Origin: an uncultured Bacteroides sp. | GTDB lineage: Bacteria > Bacteroidota > Bacteroidia > Bacteroidales > Bacteroidaceae | Reading direction: 5' to 3' | DNA: 64,000 bases | Assembly: GCA_949296575.1 (NCBI GenBank) | Contig: CASFPE010000035.1 | Coordinates: 186,001-250,000, forward strand | Part shown: piece by piece, positions 62,786 to 64,000 of the stretch | Position numbering within the stretch: the first letter of the stretch is position 1 | Layout: the number at the start of each line of letters is the position of its first letter | Made by a program: the position numbers and the translations under genes | Notes under the pieces: model-generated | Databases searched by the model: none | What the model was told of the DNA's origin: nothing | Seen by the model: only the letters and a program-made list of their open reading frames with translations

Positions 62786-64000
62786 CTAATTGATGCTGAC
62801 CTTTTGGCAATTCAAAGCAATACCCCCTTTTTGAATGTCTATTTCATTATAATTCAACGTGCTTGGTGTTGAATAGGCATATTCGCCATAAAGAGCATTC
62901 GCCAAATCCTCAATCGCTGCAACCCCGGCCTCCATATAACGATTGCAGTTGTCATTGTTGAGCGATGTTTCTAATTTTGAAATTGTAAACGTATTATTAT
63001 CCCTATTGATTGTCAATCCAATGCCATAAAGCAAAGAACGAGTTCCCGATTGAACCAATAAAACATAAGTGTTCAATGACGTGTCAAAAGAAAAACCAAC
63101 CTTATTAATCGGATGATTCGGATAAGCCACGCTACATTGCTGCACCATGTTATCATAAGCAGCCTGCAACTCAGACGATGGATAATTCGTAAAAGAGTAC
63201 ATATAACCCAACTGTCCGGCATATTGCAGATAGAAGCCAAAATTGTCCCCCATGATTGTAACATCAGGACAATTTACGCCAACCAATTGATCATGGTTCG
63301 ATGAGAAAACAAACACAGAGTCCTTAACGCCTCCAACGCCAACGCCTTCACGGAAACGGATGCCTTGGTCAGTATAAACGAAAGGATATACCATTTCGTC
63401 TTCTGTAACAAATGCTTTCACGCCACTTTCTTTTTCTAGTGGCAACATACCATCACCAACCTTGACAATCATGTTCGGATTATCAACCATTGCCTCTGCT
63501 GCATCTACCGCCGCATAATAATCACTTGCAGGCATGGTGAGCTTATACATCGGCATGTGGTTCTTCGACTTGCGGCCTAATGTTTTGATATAATCGCCTG
63601 CGTCATTCCGACGTTGCAGCACAAATTCATAATCACCACCACGACCTTCATAATTTTGTTGGCTGGGATTAGCAAAATGGTGCATGTATTCATTATACGT
63701 GTCAAACGTCAGCACCGGCCCTTCACCGCCCTCGATGGAATACATGCTGGTACGGGTATCTGTAGGAGCAGCCAATTCATAGCCCACCGCCACATTGCCA
63801 TCCTCCTCAAACTTCATGGTATATACATAACCACCTTCCGTGAAAGTCTGGTCGGGATAAAAATCCATCACCCAGCCATACTCGGAATTAACCAGCACAC
63901 TGCGGTAATCCTGAATGGCATTCTCCAAACGAATCGTAGCCGATTCATCCCAGTATTCTTCATCCTCCTTAAAGCAAGACTGCAACATCACGAGGCAAAC
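62786..64000 (-). CDS. DUF4302 family lipoprotein, 5' end outside window
   Basis: 404 codons are visible; the start lies beyond the right edge. The first visible residues, VCLVMLQSC, are the end of a lipoprotein signal with the acylated Cys. The body carries the DUF4302 pattern: YRSVLVNSEYGWVMDFYP, YTMKFEEDGNVAVG, FDTYNEYMHHFANP, and a late NYNEIDIQKGGI. This family occurs in Bacteroidetes next to SusC/SusD or zinc-metallopeptidase genes; its function is unknown. It leads the operon containing the T9SS cargo protein. Confidence 0.88.
   Translation of the reverse strand, partial: VCLVMLQSCFKEDEEYWDESATIRLENAIQDYRSVLVNSEYGWVMDFYPDQTFTEGGYVYTMKFEEDGNVAVGYELAAPTDTRTSMYSIEGGEGPVLTFDTYNEYMHHFANPSQQNYEGRGGDYEFVLQRRNDAGDYIKTLGRKSKNHMPMYKLTMPASDYYAAVDAAEAMVDNPNMIVKVGDGMLPLEKESGVKAFVTEDEMVYPFVYTDQGIRFREGVGVGGVKDSVFVFSSNHDQLVGVNCPDVTIMGDNFGFYLQYAGQLGYMYSFTNYPSSELQAAYDNMVQQCSVAYPNHPINKVGFSFDTSLNTYVLLVQSGTRSLLYGIGLTINRDNNTFTISKLETSLNNDNCNRYMEAGVAAIEDLANALYGEYAYSTPSTLNYNEIDIQKGGIALNCQKVSIN

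Overview
The window comes from a member of the Bacteroidales, most likely a gut Bacteroidaceae or Prevotellaceae species with moderate GC content. The evidence is repeated use of the Bacteroidetes promoter (TTTG or TTG, about 19-20 bases, then TAnnTTTG), an S46 dipeptidyl-peptidase, PepSY-like (DUF2874) periplasmic proteins, a fused SecDF, the long form of IspG, MutS2, DUF4491 and DUF4302 proteins, and two proteins ending in type IX secretion (T9SS) sorting domains. The genus cannot be fixed from this sequence alone. Most of the window is ordinary chromosome. There are no insertion sequences, phage genes or CRISPR arrays.

Layout. 1-3080: a lipoprotein and rsmI face tdk and an AI-2E family permease, followed by tRNA-Lys. 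3100-4640: a possible integration scar, lrgAB-like genes, then tRNA-Ser on the minus strand. 4650-5150: a repeat-rich spacer. 5155-8878: mutS2 and sdaA. 8964-12334 (minus): two PepSY-like exported proteins beside a two-component system, with an 11-bp direct repeat that looks like the regulator's operator. 12681-14929: a hypothetical gene, a UDG-like gene and a glycosyltransferase, all closely spaced. 15026-23945: an S46 peptidase, a membrane-anchored AraC regulator with a periplasmic propeller, and a very long GH95 alpha-L-fucosidase that this regulator probably controls. 24030-30658: a small hypothetical gene, corA, a thioredoxin/thioredoxin/TPR operon, a MATE exporter and a Nudix hydrolase. 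30659-38372: palindrome-rich spacers around topA, plus a two-gene envelope operon (TPR protein and outer-membrane barrel). 38373-44463 (minus): nucleoside kinase, rpoN, gcvH, purE and ispG. 44774-49558: two rhomboids, an EEP-family phosphohydrolase and an M3 peptidase in one operon. 49732-58924: secDF, rubredoxin with a sirtuin, two FKBPs, an Lrp/AsnC regulator, DUF4491, and the butyrate kinase/phosphotransbutyrylase pair. 59203-64000 (minus): an AAA ATPase with a DUF234-like nuclease end, a T9SS cargo protein and a DUF4302 lipoprotein cut by the window edge.

The least expected signal is a family of dispersed intergenic palindromes. Three spacers (4712-5010, 38236-38352, 55702-55891) each carry two unrelated elements. 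One has the core AAACCATGRAAGGTTT. The other is built on TATGAACTTTT / AAAAGTTCATA. A fourth spacer (30797-30857) carries three copies of a different 15-bp palindrome. Other points worth following are the operator candidates of the two-component system and of the GH95 gene, and the 19-bp inverted repeat in front of the AAA ATPase gene.
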